Positions 43,832 through 51,992 of a stretch of DNA of 64,000 nt are shown in pieces; within the stretch, counting starts at the first letter, position 1; each line of letters starts with the position of its first letter. The notes under the pieces are model-generated. The model did not search any database and was not told the DNA's origin. It was given only the letters and a program-made list of their open reading frames with translations. A program made the translations under genes and the position numbers. The DNA lies in contig JBMOOG010000007.1 in NCBI GenBank assembly GCA_049324535.1, positions 62,001 to 126,000 of the forward strand, given 5' to 3'. This DNA is from JBMOOG01 sp049324535 (GTDB lineage: Bacteria > Pseudomonadota > Alphaproteobacteria > Rhodobacterales > Rhodobacteraceae).

Positions 43832-45033
43832 CCGTCCAGCCGGAAGAAGAGCGCCTTGAGATAGCCGCTCTCGGCCAGCTGCGGCAGTTGCGGGTGGTCG
43901 GGCCCGGCAAACCCGGTGTGCAAGAGCTGGCCGCGCCGCCCGCCGCGCCCGATCCCGCGCGCGCTGGCGTTGCGGAACGCCGCCAGATCCGCGGCGTGCG
44001 AACAGGAGCAGAGCCCGAGAAAGCCGCCGGGCGCGACCAGCGGGGCCGCAAGCCGCGCCACCCGCTCATAGGCCCGGAGCCCCGCTTCGAGCGCCGCCCT
44101 GGTCGGCGCGAAGGCCGGCGGATCGCAGATCACCATGTCGAAGGTCGCGCCCTCGGCCGCGAGCGCCTCCATCACCGCGAAGGCATCGCCCTGCCGGGTC
44201 TCGAACCGGTCGGCCACGCCGCCGCGCGCCGCCCCGCCGCGCGCAAGCTCCAGCGCCGCCGCGGACGCGTCCACCGCCAGGGCGGAGACCGCGCCCCCGG
44301 CAAGCGCCGCCAGTCCGAAGCCGCCGACATGGGAAAAGACATCGAGCACCCGCGCGCCCGCCGCCAGCCGCCGGGCGAAGGCGTGGTTGTCGCGCTGGTC
44401 GAAGAAGAGCCCGGTCTTCTGCCCGCCGAGCACATCGGCAAGGTAGACCGCGCCGTTCATGGCGACCGGGACCGGCCCGTCCACCCTGCCCCGCATCACC
44501 ACGGTTTCCTCGGGCAGGCCCTCGATCGCGCGCGCCCGGCCGGACCCGTTGCGCACCACGGTGGTGACGCCCGCCACCGCGGCCAGCGCCTCGGCGATCG
44601 TCTCCGAAAGCCTCTCGGCCCAGGCTGCGTTGGGCTGCATCACCGCCACGTCGCCGAAACGGTCCACGACCAGACCGGGCAGGCCGTCGGCCTCGGCATG
44701 GATAAGACGGTAGAACGCATCGGGATAGAGCCGGTGGCGCAGGGCCAGCGCCCGTTCGATCCGCGCCGCGATCCAGGCCCGGTCGATCACCGCCTCCGGA
44801 TTGCGGTCCATGACCCGCGCCACGATCTTCGACTGCGGATTGACCGTGACCAGCGCCAGCGGCCGCCGCTCGCCGTCCTCGAGCCGGGCGAAGGCCCCCG
44901 GCGCCAGCGCCGCGGTGCGCCGGTCCATGACGAGTTCGTCGGCATAGACCCAGGGGAAACCGTGCCGGATCGCCCGCGCCTCGGCCTTGGGACGCAGGCG
45001 CACCACCGGCAGGATCGTCTCGGTTTCGCTCAT
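43828..45033 (-). CDS. Class I SAM-dependent rRNA methyltransferase (RlmI/RlmO-like)
   Basis: 401 residues. The N-terminal PUA-type domain runs to about residue 80 (RHGFPWVYADEL), and an RlmI-like middle strand region contains VDRFGDVAVMQP. The C-terminal Rossmann methyltransferase domain has VLDVFSHVGGFGLAAL as the SAM-binding motif, ICDPPAF as the catalytic NPP-like motif, and LGLCSCSH at the end. These mark the m5C methyltransferases of 23S rRNA. Two adjacent ATGs are possible; the second is better spaced from GGAGG. Coupled to the PIN gene. Confidence 0.88.
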   Translation of the reverse strand: MSETETILPVVRLRPKAEARAIRHGFPWVYADELVMDRRTAALAPGAFARLEDGERRPLALVTVNPQSKIVARVMDRNPEAVIDRAWIAARIERALALRHRLYPDAFYRLIHAEADGLPGLVVDRFGDVAVMQPNAAWAERLSETIAEALAAVAGVTTVVRNGSGRARAIEGLPEETVVMRGRVDGPVPVAMNGAVYLADVLGGQKTGLFFDQRDNHAFARRLAAGARVLDVFSHVGGFGLAALAGGAVSALAVDASAAALELARGGAARGGVADRFETRQGDAFAVMEALAAEGATFDMVICDPPAFAPTRAALEAGLRAYERVARLAAPLVAPGGFLGLCSCSHAADLAAFRNASARGIGRGGRRGQLLHTGFAGPDHPQLPQLAESGYLKALFFRLDG

Positions 45034-45175
45034 CATGGGTCCTCCGCGGGGCTGCCCCTGCCATAGCCGCGAGCGGCCACCCGGGGCAAGCCGGATGCCG
45101 TGGTCAGATCCGCGCGCCGCCCTTGCCGCCCGGGCGATGCGGTGGCAAGCTTCCTGTCCGTGCCCTCCGCGCGCC

Positions 45176-45203
45176 TTGTTAGCGCTAACACGATCTGATA
45201 CAT
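45176..45203 (+). promoter_or_regulatory. edd promoter with overlapping LacI-family operator
   Basis: The perfect 14-base palindrome TGTTAGCGCTAACA (45177-45190) has the central CG typical of LacI/GalR operators. It overlaps a candidate -35 (TTGTTA, 45176-45181), with a plausible ATACAT -10 at 45198-45203. A repressor bound here would block RNA polymerase. No LacI-family gene is present in the window, so the regulator is elsewhere. Confidence 0.7.
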
Positions 45204-45244
45204 CCGTCCGCGCCGCCGCCCTGCCTGCAAGCCGGAGACCCGTC

Positions 45245-47050
45245 ATGCCGCTCAATTCCCGCATCGCCCGCGTCACCGACCGGATCCGCGAACGGTCGCG
45301 GGAGTCGCGCGGCGCCTATCTTTCGCGCCTGAGGGCCGCGGCCGAGAAGGGGCCGGCACGGGCCCATCTGGCCTGCGGCAACCAGGCCCATGCCTATGCC
45401 GCCACCGGTGTGGACAAGGCGCGGCTTGCCGAGGGCCGCGCCCCGAACATCGGCATCGTGACCGCCTACAACGACATGCTCTCGGCCCACCAGCCCTACG
45501 AGAGCTACCCCGAGACGATCCGCGCCGCGGCCCGCCGTCTGGGCGCCACCGCGCAGGTCGCGGGCGGCGTGCCGGCGATGTGCGACGGCGTCACCCAGGG
45601 CCAGCCGGGGATGGAGCTGTCGCTCTTCTCGCGCGATGTCATCGCTCTGGCCGCCGGCGTCGCGCTCAGCCACAACTGCTACGACGCGGCGCTCTACCTC
45701 GGGGTCTGCGACAAGATCGTGCCGGGCCTCGTCATGGCGGCCGCGACTTTCGGCCATGTGCCGGCGGTCTTCGTGCCGGCCGGGCCAATGACCTCGGGCC
45801 TGCCGAACGACGAGAAGGCGAAGGTGCGCAACGCCTTCGCCGAAGGCAAGGTCGGGCGCGATGCGCTGATGGCCGCCGAGATGGCCAGCTACCACGGGCC
45901 CGGCACCTGCACCTTCTACGGCACCGCGAACACCAACCAGATGCTGATGGAGATCATGGGCCTGCACCTGCCGGGCGCCTCCTTCGTCAACCCCGGCACC
46001 CCCCTGCGGGCGGCCCTGACCGAGGCCGCGGTGGAACGCGCCTGCGCGATCACCGCGCTCGGCAACGACTTCCGCCCGGCGGGCGAGATCCTCGACGAGC
46101 GCGCCTTCGTGAACGGCATGGTCGGGCTGATGGCGACCGGGGGTTCGACGAACCTCGTGCTGCATCTTCCGGCCATGGCGCGCGCCGCGGGCATCCTGAT
46201 CGAGCCCGCGGATTTCGCCGAGGTGTCCGAGACGGTGCCGCTGATGGCGCGAATCTACCCCAATGGCCTCGCCGACGTGAACCATTTCCACGCGGCGGGC
46301 GGGATGGCCTATCTGATCGGCGAACTGCTGTCCGCCGGCCTTCTGCACGCCGACGCGCGCACCGTGGCCGGCGACGGGCTCGAGCGCTACGCCCGCGAAC
46401 CCGTGCTGGACGAGGGGCGCCTCGCCTGGCGCGACGGGCCCGGGCAGAGCCTCAACGACCGCATCCTGCGCCCCCCGGCGGATCCCTTCCAGCCCACGGG
46501 CGGGCTGCGGCACCTGACCGGCAACCTCGGCGAGGGCGTGATCAAGGTCTCGGCCGTCGCGCCCGAGCGCCAGGTGATCGAGGCCCCGGCCCGGATCTTC
46601 GAGGACCAGGCCGAGGTGAAGGCGGCCTTCCGCCGGGGCGAGCTCGACAGCGACTGCGTGGTGGTGGTCCGCTTCCAGGGGCCGCGCGCCAACGGGATGC
46701 CCGAGCTGCACTCGCTGACCCCGACGCTGTCGGTGCTGCAGGACCGCGGGCTGAAGGTGGCGCTGGTCACCGACGGGCGGATGTCGGGCGCCTCGGGCAA
46801 GGTGCCGGCGGCCATCCATGTCTGCCCCGAGGCCGCCTGCGGCGGGCCTCTGGCCTTCCTGCGCGACGGCGACAGGCTGCGCGTCGATGCGATCGCCGGC
46901 ACGCTCGACGTGCTGACCCCCGGCTGGGAGACCCGCACCCCGGCCGCCCCCGATCTTTCGGCCAATGCGCATGGCACGGGGCGCGAGCTCTTTGAGGTCT
47001 TCCGCCGGCACGCGGGCACCGCCGCCACCGGCGGCGCGCTCGTGGTCTAG
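45245..47050 (+). CDS. edd: Phosphogluconate dehydratase (Entner-Doudoroff)
   Basis: Converts 6-phosphogluconate to 2-keto-3-deoxy-6-phosphogluconate. The 601-residue protein is of the IlvD/Edd family; the cluster-ligand cysteines are in ACGNQAH? no, more clearly in AMCDGVTQGQPGME and SHNCYDAALYLGVCDK. Further features are NIGIVTAYNDMLSAHQPYE, TGGSTNLVLHLPA and LVTDGRMSGASGK. The start at 45245 fits the family N-terminus. It is preceded by a LacI-type operator and followed 245 bases later by eda, so the pathway pair is probably co-regulated. Confidence 0.96.
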   Translation: MPLNSRIARVTDRIRERSRESRGAYLSRLRAAAEKGPARAHLACGNQAHAYAATGVDKARLAEGRAPNIGIVTAYNDMLSAHQPYESYPETIRAAARRLGATAQVAGGVPAMCDGVTQGQPGMELSLFSRDVIALAAGVALSHNCYDAALYLGVCDKIVPGLVMAAATFGHVPAVFVPAGPMTSGLPNDEKAKVRNAFAEGKVGRDALMAAEMASYHGPGTCTFYGTANTNQMLMEIMGLHLPGASFVNPGTPLRAALTEAAVERACAITALGNDFRPAGEILDERAFVNGMVGLMATGGSTNLVLHLPAMARAAGILIEPADFAEVSETVPLMARIYPNGLADVNHFHAAGGMAYLIGELLSAGLLHADARTVAGDGLERYAREPVLDEGRLAWRDGPGQSLNDRILRPPADPFQPTGGLRHLTGNLGEGVIKVSAVAPERQVIEAPARIFEDQAEVKAAFRRGELDSDCVVVVRFQGPRANGMPELHSLTPTLSVLQDRGLKVALVTDGRMSGASGKVPAAIHVCPEAACGGPLAFLRDGDRLRVDAIAGTLDVLTPGWETRTPAAPDLSANAHGTGRELFEVFRRHAGTAATGGALVV

Positions 47051-47058
47051 GTCCCATG

Positions 47059-47088
47059 CCTCCGGCGGGGATATTTCGGCCAGTGAGA
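47059..47088 (+). repeat. Dispersed hairpin-plus-tail repeat, copy 5a
   Basis: CCTCCGGCGGGGATATTT followed by CGGCCAGTGAGA, eight bases after the edd stop codon. The stem is short (CCTCCGGCGGGG region only) compared with other copies. It faces copy 5b at 47227 in inverted orientation. Confidence 0.75.
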
Positions 47089-47226
47089 CAGCCCGGGGGA
47101 TTGCGCGGGCCCGAGGGTCGCGTCGCCCCGCCTCGGGCCGCGATCGCGGGGGAGGCGGGGCGCTCTCTCACTGGGCGGTCATCGGCGTCCCCGCCTGTGC
47201 CGCTTTCCCATCAGCGCCGATTCGGC

Positions 47227-47258
47227 TTTCTCACTGGTTAAAATATCCCCGCCGGAGG
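47227..47258 (-). repeat. Dispersed hairpin-plus-tail repeat, copy 5b (inverted)
   Basis: On the minus strand CCTCCGGCGGGGATATTT then TAACCAGTGAGAAAG. Its 18-base head is identical to that of copy 5a, so the two form the arms of a 200-base inverted repeat between edd and eda. A partial tail (TCTCACTGGGCGG) lies near 47166. No minus-strand gene ends here, unlike the other copies. Confidence 0.75.
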
Positions 47259-47295
47259 CGAGCCCGCCTTCAGCCCGAAGCGACAGGAGTTCAGG

Positions 47296-47937
47296 ATGAC
47301 CCCCACCGAGCAAAGCCGGGAAGCCGCGCGGATCTGCGCGCTGGCGCCAGTGATCCCGGTTCTGGTGATCGACGAGGCGGCGCAGGCGGCGGCGCTGGCG
47401 GCGGCGCTGGTGGCCGGAGGGCTTCCCGCGCTCGAGGTCACGCTGCGCACGCCCGCGGCGCTCGATGCTATCCGGGCGATGGCCGAGGTGCCGGGCGGGG
47501 TCGTCGGCGCTGGCACGCTGCTCACGCCCGCGGACGTGAAGGCCGCGAAGGCTGCCGGGGCGCGGTTCGGCGTGTCGCCGGGGGTGACCGACCGCCTGCT
47601 CGACGCCTGCGCCGAGGCCGGGCTGCCGCTCCTGCCCGGTGCCGCGACCGCGACCGAGGTGATGACCCTCCTCGAGGCGGGCTACACGGTGCAGAAGTTC
47701 TTCCCCGCCGAGCAGGCGGGCGGCGTTCCGGCGCTGAAGGCGCTCGGGGCGCCGCTGCCGCAGGTCGGCTTCTGTCCGACGGGCGGGATCACCGCCGCGT
47801 CCGCGCCGTCCTATCTGGCGCTCGGCAACGTGCTCTGCGTCGGCGGCAGCTGGGTCGCGCCGAAGGACCGCGTGGCCGCCGGCGACTGGGCGGCGATCGA
47901 GACCCTGGCGCGGGGCGCCGCCGCGCTCGCGCGCTGA
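47296..47937 (+). CDS. eda: KDPG aldolase (2-dehydro-3-deoxyphosphogluconate aldolase)
   Basis: Splits KDPG into pyruvate and glyceraldehyde 3-phosphate, the last Entner-Doudoroff step. 213 residues, class I aldolase barrel. The catalytic glutamate is in LEVTLRTPAAL, the phosphate and substrate loop in VGAGTLL, the Schiff-base lysine is Lys134 in TVQKFFPAE, and the C-terminal phosphate site is FCPTGGI and GGSWVAP. It shares its intergenic region with the two inverted repeats, which lie in its leader. Confidence 0.96.
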   Translation: MTPTEQSREAARICALAPVIPVLVIDEAAQAAALAAALVAGGLPALEVTLRTPAALDAIRAMAEVPGGVVGAGTLLTPADVKAAKAAGARFGVSPGVTDRLLDACAEAGLPLLPGAATATEVMTLLEAGYTVQKFFPAEQAGGVPALKALGAPLPQVGFCPTGGITAASAPSYLALGNVLCVGGSWVAPKDRVAAGDWAAIETLARGAAALAR

Positions 47938-47941
47938 GCGG

Positions 47942-48217
47942 TCAGCCGTCGCTGCCCTGCCGCGCCGCGCGTCCGCCGCGCCGGCGTGGGGCGCGGCCCC
48001 CGGATTGCGCCTCGCGCAGGATCAGGGTCATCGGGTGGTCGTCCCGGCCGTCCGCATAGGTCGCAAGCAGCAGCGCCGCCGCGCCGGCGGGCGCCGCCCC
48101 GGGGCCGAGGCTCAGGGCCCAGTCGAGGAAGATCGACCGGCATTCCGCCGGGCCGATCCCCTCGATCGCGTAGCTCTCCCGTATCAGCCCCTTGGGGTCG
48201 GCCGTGTCCAGGTCCAT
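47942..48217 (-). CDS. Small conserved protein downstream of glnE
   Basis: 91-residue protein: MDLDTADPKGLIRESYAIEG, then PAECRSIFLDWALSLGPGAA, and YADGRDDHPMTLILREAQ, ending in a very basic tail (RAPRRRGGRAARQG). Proteins with this pattern are common in Rhodobacteraceae next to glnE. The ATG at 48217 lies 14 bases after the glnE stop. It could have an RNA- or DNA-related role through its tail. Function unknown. Confidence 0.7.
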   Translation of the reverse strand: MDLDTADPKGLIRESYAIEGIGPAECRSIFLDWALSLGPGAAPAGAAALLLATYADGRDDHPMTLILREAQSGGRAPRRRGGRAARQGSDG

Positions 48218-48231
48218 CGCCCTACCTCTCC

Positions 48232-50991
48232 TCATGCATCGTCCAATGTCCGCGCGACGATCGCCGCCACGGTCTCGACCTCGGCGGCCAGGAGCGACCC
48301 GAGCGCCTCCAGGCTCTCGGTTCCGGTCTCGCGCAGCAGGAACGCCCGTCCGCCCTCACCGATCGCGTCCATGTCGAGCGGCCGGTCGGTCAGAAGCCGG
48401 CCGCCCGCCTGAAGGCGCCAGAGAAAGCGGTAGGCCTTCTGCAGGGCCGCCTCGTCCTCGCGCAGGATCATCCCCGACCGCAGGCCCGCGCGCAGCTGCG
48501 CCTCGACGCGGCGCGCGGGATCGGCCGCGCGCAGCGCGCAGCACTGCGACAGAAGCTCGATGTCCTGCAGACGCCCCGGGCCGACCTTGGCCTCCCAGGC
48601 GCCGTCCGGCTTCTTCGAGGCGAAGATGCGCCGGCGCATGTCGCGCACATCCGCCAGCACGGATGCGCCCCGCGCCTTCGCCGCCAGCACCGCGCGGCGC
48701 AGCGCCTCGACCTCGTCGGCCAGTTCCGCCGGCCCCGCGACCACCCGCGCGCGGGTCAGCGCCAGATGCTCCCAGGTCCAGGCCTCCCGCATCTGGTAGT
48801 CGCGGAACGCGGCCAGCGAGGTCGCGACCGGACCCTGCCGGCCCGAGGGGCGCAGGCGCATGTCCACCTCGTAAAGCCGGCCCTCGGCCATCGGCGCGGT
48901 CAGGGCGGTGATCAGCGCCTGGGTCAGGCGCGCGTAATAGGTCCGCGCCGGCAGCGGCCGCGGGCCCTCCGAGGCCAGATCGTTCGGCGCGTCGTAGATG
49001 ACAATGAGATCGAGATCCGAGGCCGCGTTCAGCCGCTCGGCGCCGAGCGAGCCCATGGCCAGAACCACCGCACCGCGCCCTGGCGGGGCGCCATGCTTGC
49101 GCGCGAACTCCGCCTGGCAGGGCTCCCAGAGCGCCACCACGCAGGCTCCGGCAAGATCCGCATACTGCCGACCGGCTTCGGCGGCGTCCACGAGGCCGCG
49201 CAGGTGGTGGACACCGACCCGGAAGTGCCACTCCTTGGCCCAGGCACGCGCCGCGTCCAGCTTGCGTTCGTAGTCGTCGATCGCCGCCAGCCGCTGACCG
49301 AGCCCGCTGGCAAGCGCCGCGCCGCCCGGCCAGTCGGAGAAGAACGACCCGCCGATGACCGCGTCGAGCACGCGCGCGTTGCGCGACAGGTAAGAGGCCA
49401 GCCCCGGCGCCGTTGCGCTGATGTCAACGATCAGCTCGATCAGCTGAGGATTGGCCTCGAAAAGCGAGAAAAGCTGCACCCCGGCCGGCAGCCCTGCCAG
49501 GAAACCGTCGAACTGGCGCAACGCCTCGTCGGGGCTGGCGGCCCGCTGGAGGCGGCCGAGAATCGCGGGCTGCACGCGCTTGAAGATCGTCACCGCCCGC
49601 TCGGACCGCAGAGCGGGATAGGCGCGCCAGCCATCGACCACGGCCTGCGCCTCGGCAGAGAGGTCGGGCGCCATCTCGGGCGTGGGCCCCGGGGCGAAGA
49701 AGCCTTCGGTCAGCTCCGCCACCCGTTCCAGCCGCCCCAGCAGCCGGTCGCGCCAGAGCCGGGTGTCCGCCTCGCCGCACATCCGCGCCAGCCGGTCGAA
49801 CTCTTCGGGGGCGCGCGGCAGGATCTGGGTCTGGGCATCCGCCACCATCTGGAGACGGTGCTCGACCTCGCGATGCGCCCGGTAGAGCGCGGTCAGCTCC
49901 TCGACCGTCGCACCGGGCACCCATCCGGCCGCCGCCAGGGCCGCGAGCCCGCCCACCGTGGTCCGGTCGCGCAGAGACGGATCGCGTCCGCCCGCAATCA
50001 GCTGCCGGGTCTGGGTGAAGAACTCGATCTCGCGGATGCCGCCGGCGCCGAGCTTCAGGTTGTGGCCTTCCAGGACGATCGGCCCGTGCAGGCCCTTGTG
50101 GCTGCGGATCCTCAGCCGCATGTCGTGCGCGTCCTGGATCGCGGCGAAGTCGAGATGCCGGCGCCAGACGAAGGGCGTCAGCGCCGCCAGGAACCGGCCG
50201 CCGGCCTGAAGATCGCCCGCGCAGGCGCGCGCCTTGATGTAGGCGGCGCGTTCCCAGGTGCGGCCCTGCGCCTCGTAATACTGCTCGGCCGCCGACATCG
50301 AGATGCAGACCGGCGTCACCGAGGCGTCGGGCCGCAGCCGCAGGTCGGTGCGGAAGACATAGCCATCGGCGGTGCGGTCCGACAGAAGCGCCGCCATCCT
50401 GCGCGTCACCCGGATAAGCGCCGACCGCGCCTCGCCCACGTCGGCCCCGTCGTAGCGCCCGTCGTCGAAGAGGCAGATCAGGTCGATGTCCGAGGAATAG
50501 TTGAGCTCGCCCGCCCCCATCTTGCCCATCGCCAGCACCACCATGCCGGCGTCGCCCCCGGGCAGGCGCCCGCGCCGCGCCTCGTCGGCGATGAGCGCCC
50601 GGATCGCGCGATCGACCGCCAGGTCGGCAAGGCGCGTCAGCGCCCCGGTCACCGTCTCGAGCGGCCAGACACCGCTGAGGTCGCACAGCGCGATCAGGAG
50701 CCCCGCCCGCGCCTTGGCCCGGCGCAGCGCCGTGCCGAGCGCCTCCGCGGTCAGGTCCGCGTCGATCGCCAGCACCGCCTCGAGCGCGTTCTCCGGCGGG
50801 CCGTCCAGTGCCGCCTCGAGCCAGTCCGCCTCGCGCATCATCCCCCCGGCCAGGAAGGGGCTGCACCCCGCCGTCGCGGCCAGCAGCGCGCTCAGGCCGG
50901 GGTCGAGGCCCGCAAAGCGGTCGGCGACGGCCTGGGCGGGGCCAGGGTCGTGGATCAGGGGGCATCGGGTCATGCGGGCGGCGAGCGTCAT
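48232..50991 (-). CDS. glnE: Glutamine synthetase adenylyltransferase/deadenylase GlnE
   Basis: Bifunctional nucleotidyltransferase controlling glutamine synthetase activity in response to PII. 919 residues with two homologous catalytic domains, each having the G-S/G-x-D-x-D metal motif: MGKMGAGELNYSSDIDLI (deadenylase half) and MGSLGAERLNAASDLDLIVI (adenylylase half). A central helical domain contains SRNARVLDAVIG and LIVDISATAPGL. The start at 50991 is chosen by length and context; the frame remains open upstream but crosses the divergent YbaK promoter region. Confidence 0.95.
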   Translation of the reverse strand: MTLAARMTRCPLIHDPGPAQAVADRFAGLDPGLSALLAATAGCSPFLAGGMMREADWLEAALDGPPENALEAVLAIDADLTAEALGTALRRAKARAGLLIALCDLSGVWPLETVTGALTRLADLAVDRAIRALIADEARRGRLPGGDAGMVVLAMGKMGAGELNYSSDIDLICLFDDGRYDGADVGEARSALIRVTRRMAALLSDRTADGYVFRTDLRLRPDASVTPVCISMSAAEQYYEAQGRTWERAAYIKARACAGDLQAGGRFLAALTPFVWRRHLDFAAIQDAHDMRLRIRSHKGLHGPIVLEGHNLKLGAGGIREIEFFTQTRQLIAGGRDPSLRDRTTVGGLAALAAAGWVPGATVEELTALYRAHREVEHRLQMVADAQTQILPRAPEEFDRLARMCGEADTRLWRDRLLGRLERVAELTEGFFAPGPTPEMAPDLSAEAQAVVDGWRAYPALRSERAVTIFKRVQPAILGRLQRAASPDEALRQFDGFLAGLPAGVQLFSLFEANPQLIELIVDISATAPGLASYLSRNARVLDAVIGGSFFSDWPGGAALASGLGQRLAAIDDYERKLDAARAWAKEWHFRVGVHHLRGLVDAAEAGRQYADLAGACVVALWEPCQAEFARKHGAPPGRGAVVLAMGSLGAERLNAASDLDLIVIYDAPNDLASEGPRPLPARTYYARLTQALITALTAPMAEGRLYEVDMRLRPSGRQGPVATSLAAFRDYQMREAWTWEHLALTRARVVAGPAELADEVEALRRAVLAAKARGASVLADVRDMRRRIFASKKPDGAWEAKVGPGRLQDIELLSQCCALRAADPARRVEAQLRAGLRSGMILREDEAALQKAYRFLWRLQAGGRLLTDRPLDMDAIGEGGRAFLLRETGTESLEALGSLLAAEVETVAAIVARTLDDA

Positions 50992-51139
50992 GGACCGGAC
51001 CCTAAGCCAGCCTGCGGGCGTCGGAAACCGGGAAATCGGGGCCCTGTCCGCGGCTCGGCCCGGTCCTCTCTGCCCCGGGGCATTGCAACCGCGCCCCGCC
51101 CGTGGCCTGTATGGCGGGCAGGCAGGACGGGAGGTCAGG

Positions 51140-51610
51140 GTGAGCCGATCGCTGGAACGTGTGCGCGGGGCGCTGGCCGAGGCGGGCGTTGCGGTCGAGA
51201 TCGTGGAGATGGACCAGTCCACCCGCACCGCCGCCGAGGCCGCGGCGGCGGCGGGCTGCGCGGTGGACCAGATCGCCAAGTCGATCATCTTCCGTGGCGA
51301 GGCGAGCGGGCATGTCGTGCTCTTCCTGACGGCGGGGTCCAACCGCGTCAGCCCGCAGAAGGCCAGCGCGATCGCGGACCAGCCGCTGGGCAAGGCGGAT
51401 GCCGATCTCATCCGCGCCGAGACCGGGTTTGCGATCGGCGGCGTTGCGCCGGTCGGGCATCGGGTGGCGGTGCCCTGCTTCTTCGATCCGCGGCTTCTCG
51501 ACTTCGACGTGGTCTGGGCGGCGGCGGGCACGCCGCGCCACATCTTCGCGATCGCGCCCGGCGATCTTCTGCGCCTCACCGGGGGACAGGTCGCGGATTT
51601 CACCGCATGA
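51140..51610 (+). CDS. YbaK/EbsC-family aminoacyl-tRNA deacylase-like protein
   Basis: 156-residue protein of the YbaK/ProXp family, which hydrolyses mischarged tRNA (for example Cys-tRNA-Pro). Features include QSTRTAAEAAAAAGCAVDQI, the conserved lysine in IAKSIIF, and a GGVAPVGH motif lining the active site. The start is a GTG with a GGGAGG site. The stop overlaps the next small gene by four bases. It is divergent from glnE. Confidence 0.9.
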   Translation: MSRSLERVRGALAEAGVAVEIVEMDQSTRTAAEAAAAAGCAVDQIAKSIIFRGEASGHVVLFLTAGSNRVSPQKASAIADQPLGKADADLIRAETGFAIGGVAPVGHRVAVPCFFDPRLLDFDVVWAAAGTPRHIFAIAPGDLLRLTGGQVADFTA

Positions 51611-51807
51611 GCGGGCCGGCCGCGGCGGCGGCGCTCGCCTTCCTGACCGAGATCGCGCTACTCGCCGGCGCGGTCCGCTCGGGCCTTGCGCTCGCGCTCG
51701 GGGCGTCCGCCTGGGCGCTGGCGGACGGCGCGGCTGCCGGGCTTGTCTTTGCGGCGGCGGCCTTCCTGGGCCTCGCGCTGGGCGCTCCGGACCGGGGTGC
51801 CCGTTGA
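51607..51807 (+). CDS. Small hydrophobic protein coupled to the YbaK gene
   Basis: 66 residues with two hydrophobic helices (ALAFLTEIALLAGAVRSGLA, and AAAGLVFAAAAFLGLALG). Its ATG overlaps the YbaK stop as ATGA, which supports real translation. It resembles a shortened YrdB/DUF2568-type membrane protein, but this is a weak match, so the family is uncertain. Function unknown. Confidence 0.5.
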   Translation: MSGPAAAAALAFLTEIALLAGAVRSGLALALGASAWALADGAAAGLVFAAAAFLGLALGAPDRGAR

Positions 51808-51884
51808 GACCGGCGCTGGCCAGCCGGCGCGCATCGGCGGAAAGACGCCGCCCTCTGGCGGCGGGTCCGGGACATCCGGGGCAA

Positions 51885-51962
51885 ATGTGAAATTCTTTTA
51901 CATCGGATCTTGATCGGGGCGGGCCGCATCCCGATCTGACACGATGTGAACGTGTTTCACAT
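51885..51962 (+). promoter_or_regulatory. Array of three evenly spaced inverted repeats upstream of the DUF2852 gene
   Basis: Two related 19-base elements: ATGTGAAATTCTTTTACAT (51885-51903) and ATGTGAA-five bases-TTCACAT (51944-51962). Between them a different dyad, GATCGGG to CCCGATC (51912-51936). The three centres fall at 51894, 51924 and 51953, close to 30 bases apart. The outer dyads resemble CRP-type TGTGA/TCACA sites but have one base more in the spacer. The last ends 30 bases before the start codon. Confidence 0.6.
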
Positions 51963-51992
51963 ATGATGCACCGAGGTTCCTAGGAGGGGTCC

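Noticed and set aside
47059..47258. Insertion sequence or complete transposable element
   Set aside because: No transposase frame, and the flanks (CATG left, CGAG right) show no target-site duplication. It is kept as an inverted repeat pair only.
47986..51807. 1273-codon plus-strand frame opposite glnE
   Set aside because: Only its last 66 codons (51607-51807) look real; the rest mirrors glnE and shows no family features.
51944..51962. CRP/FNR-type site
   Set aside because: The spacer between TGTGA and TCACA is seven bases instead of six, and the dyad is better described as ATGTGAA-N5-TTCACAT.
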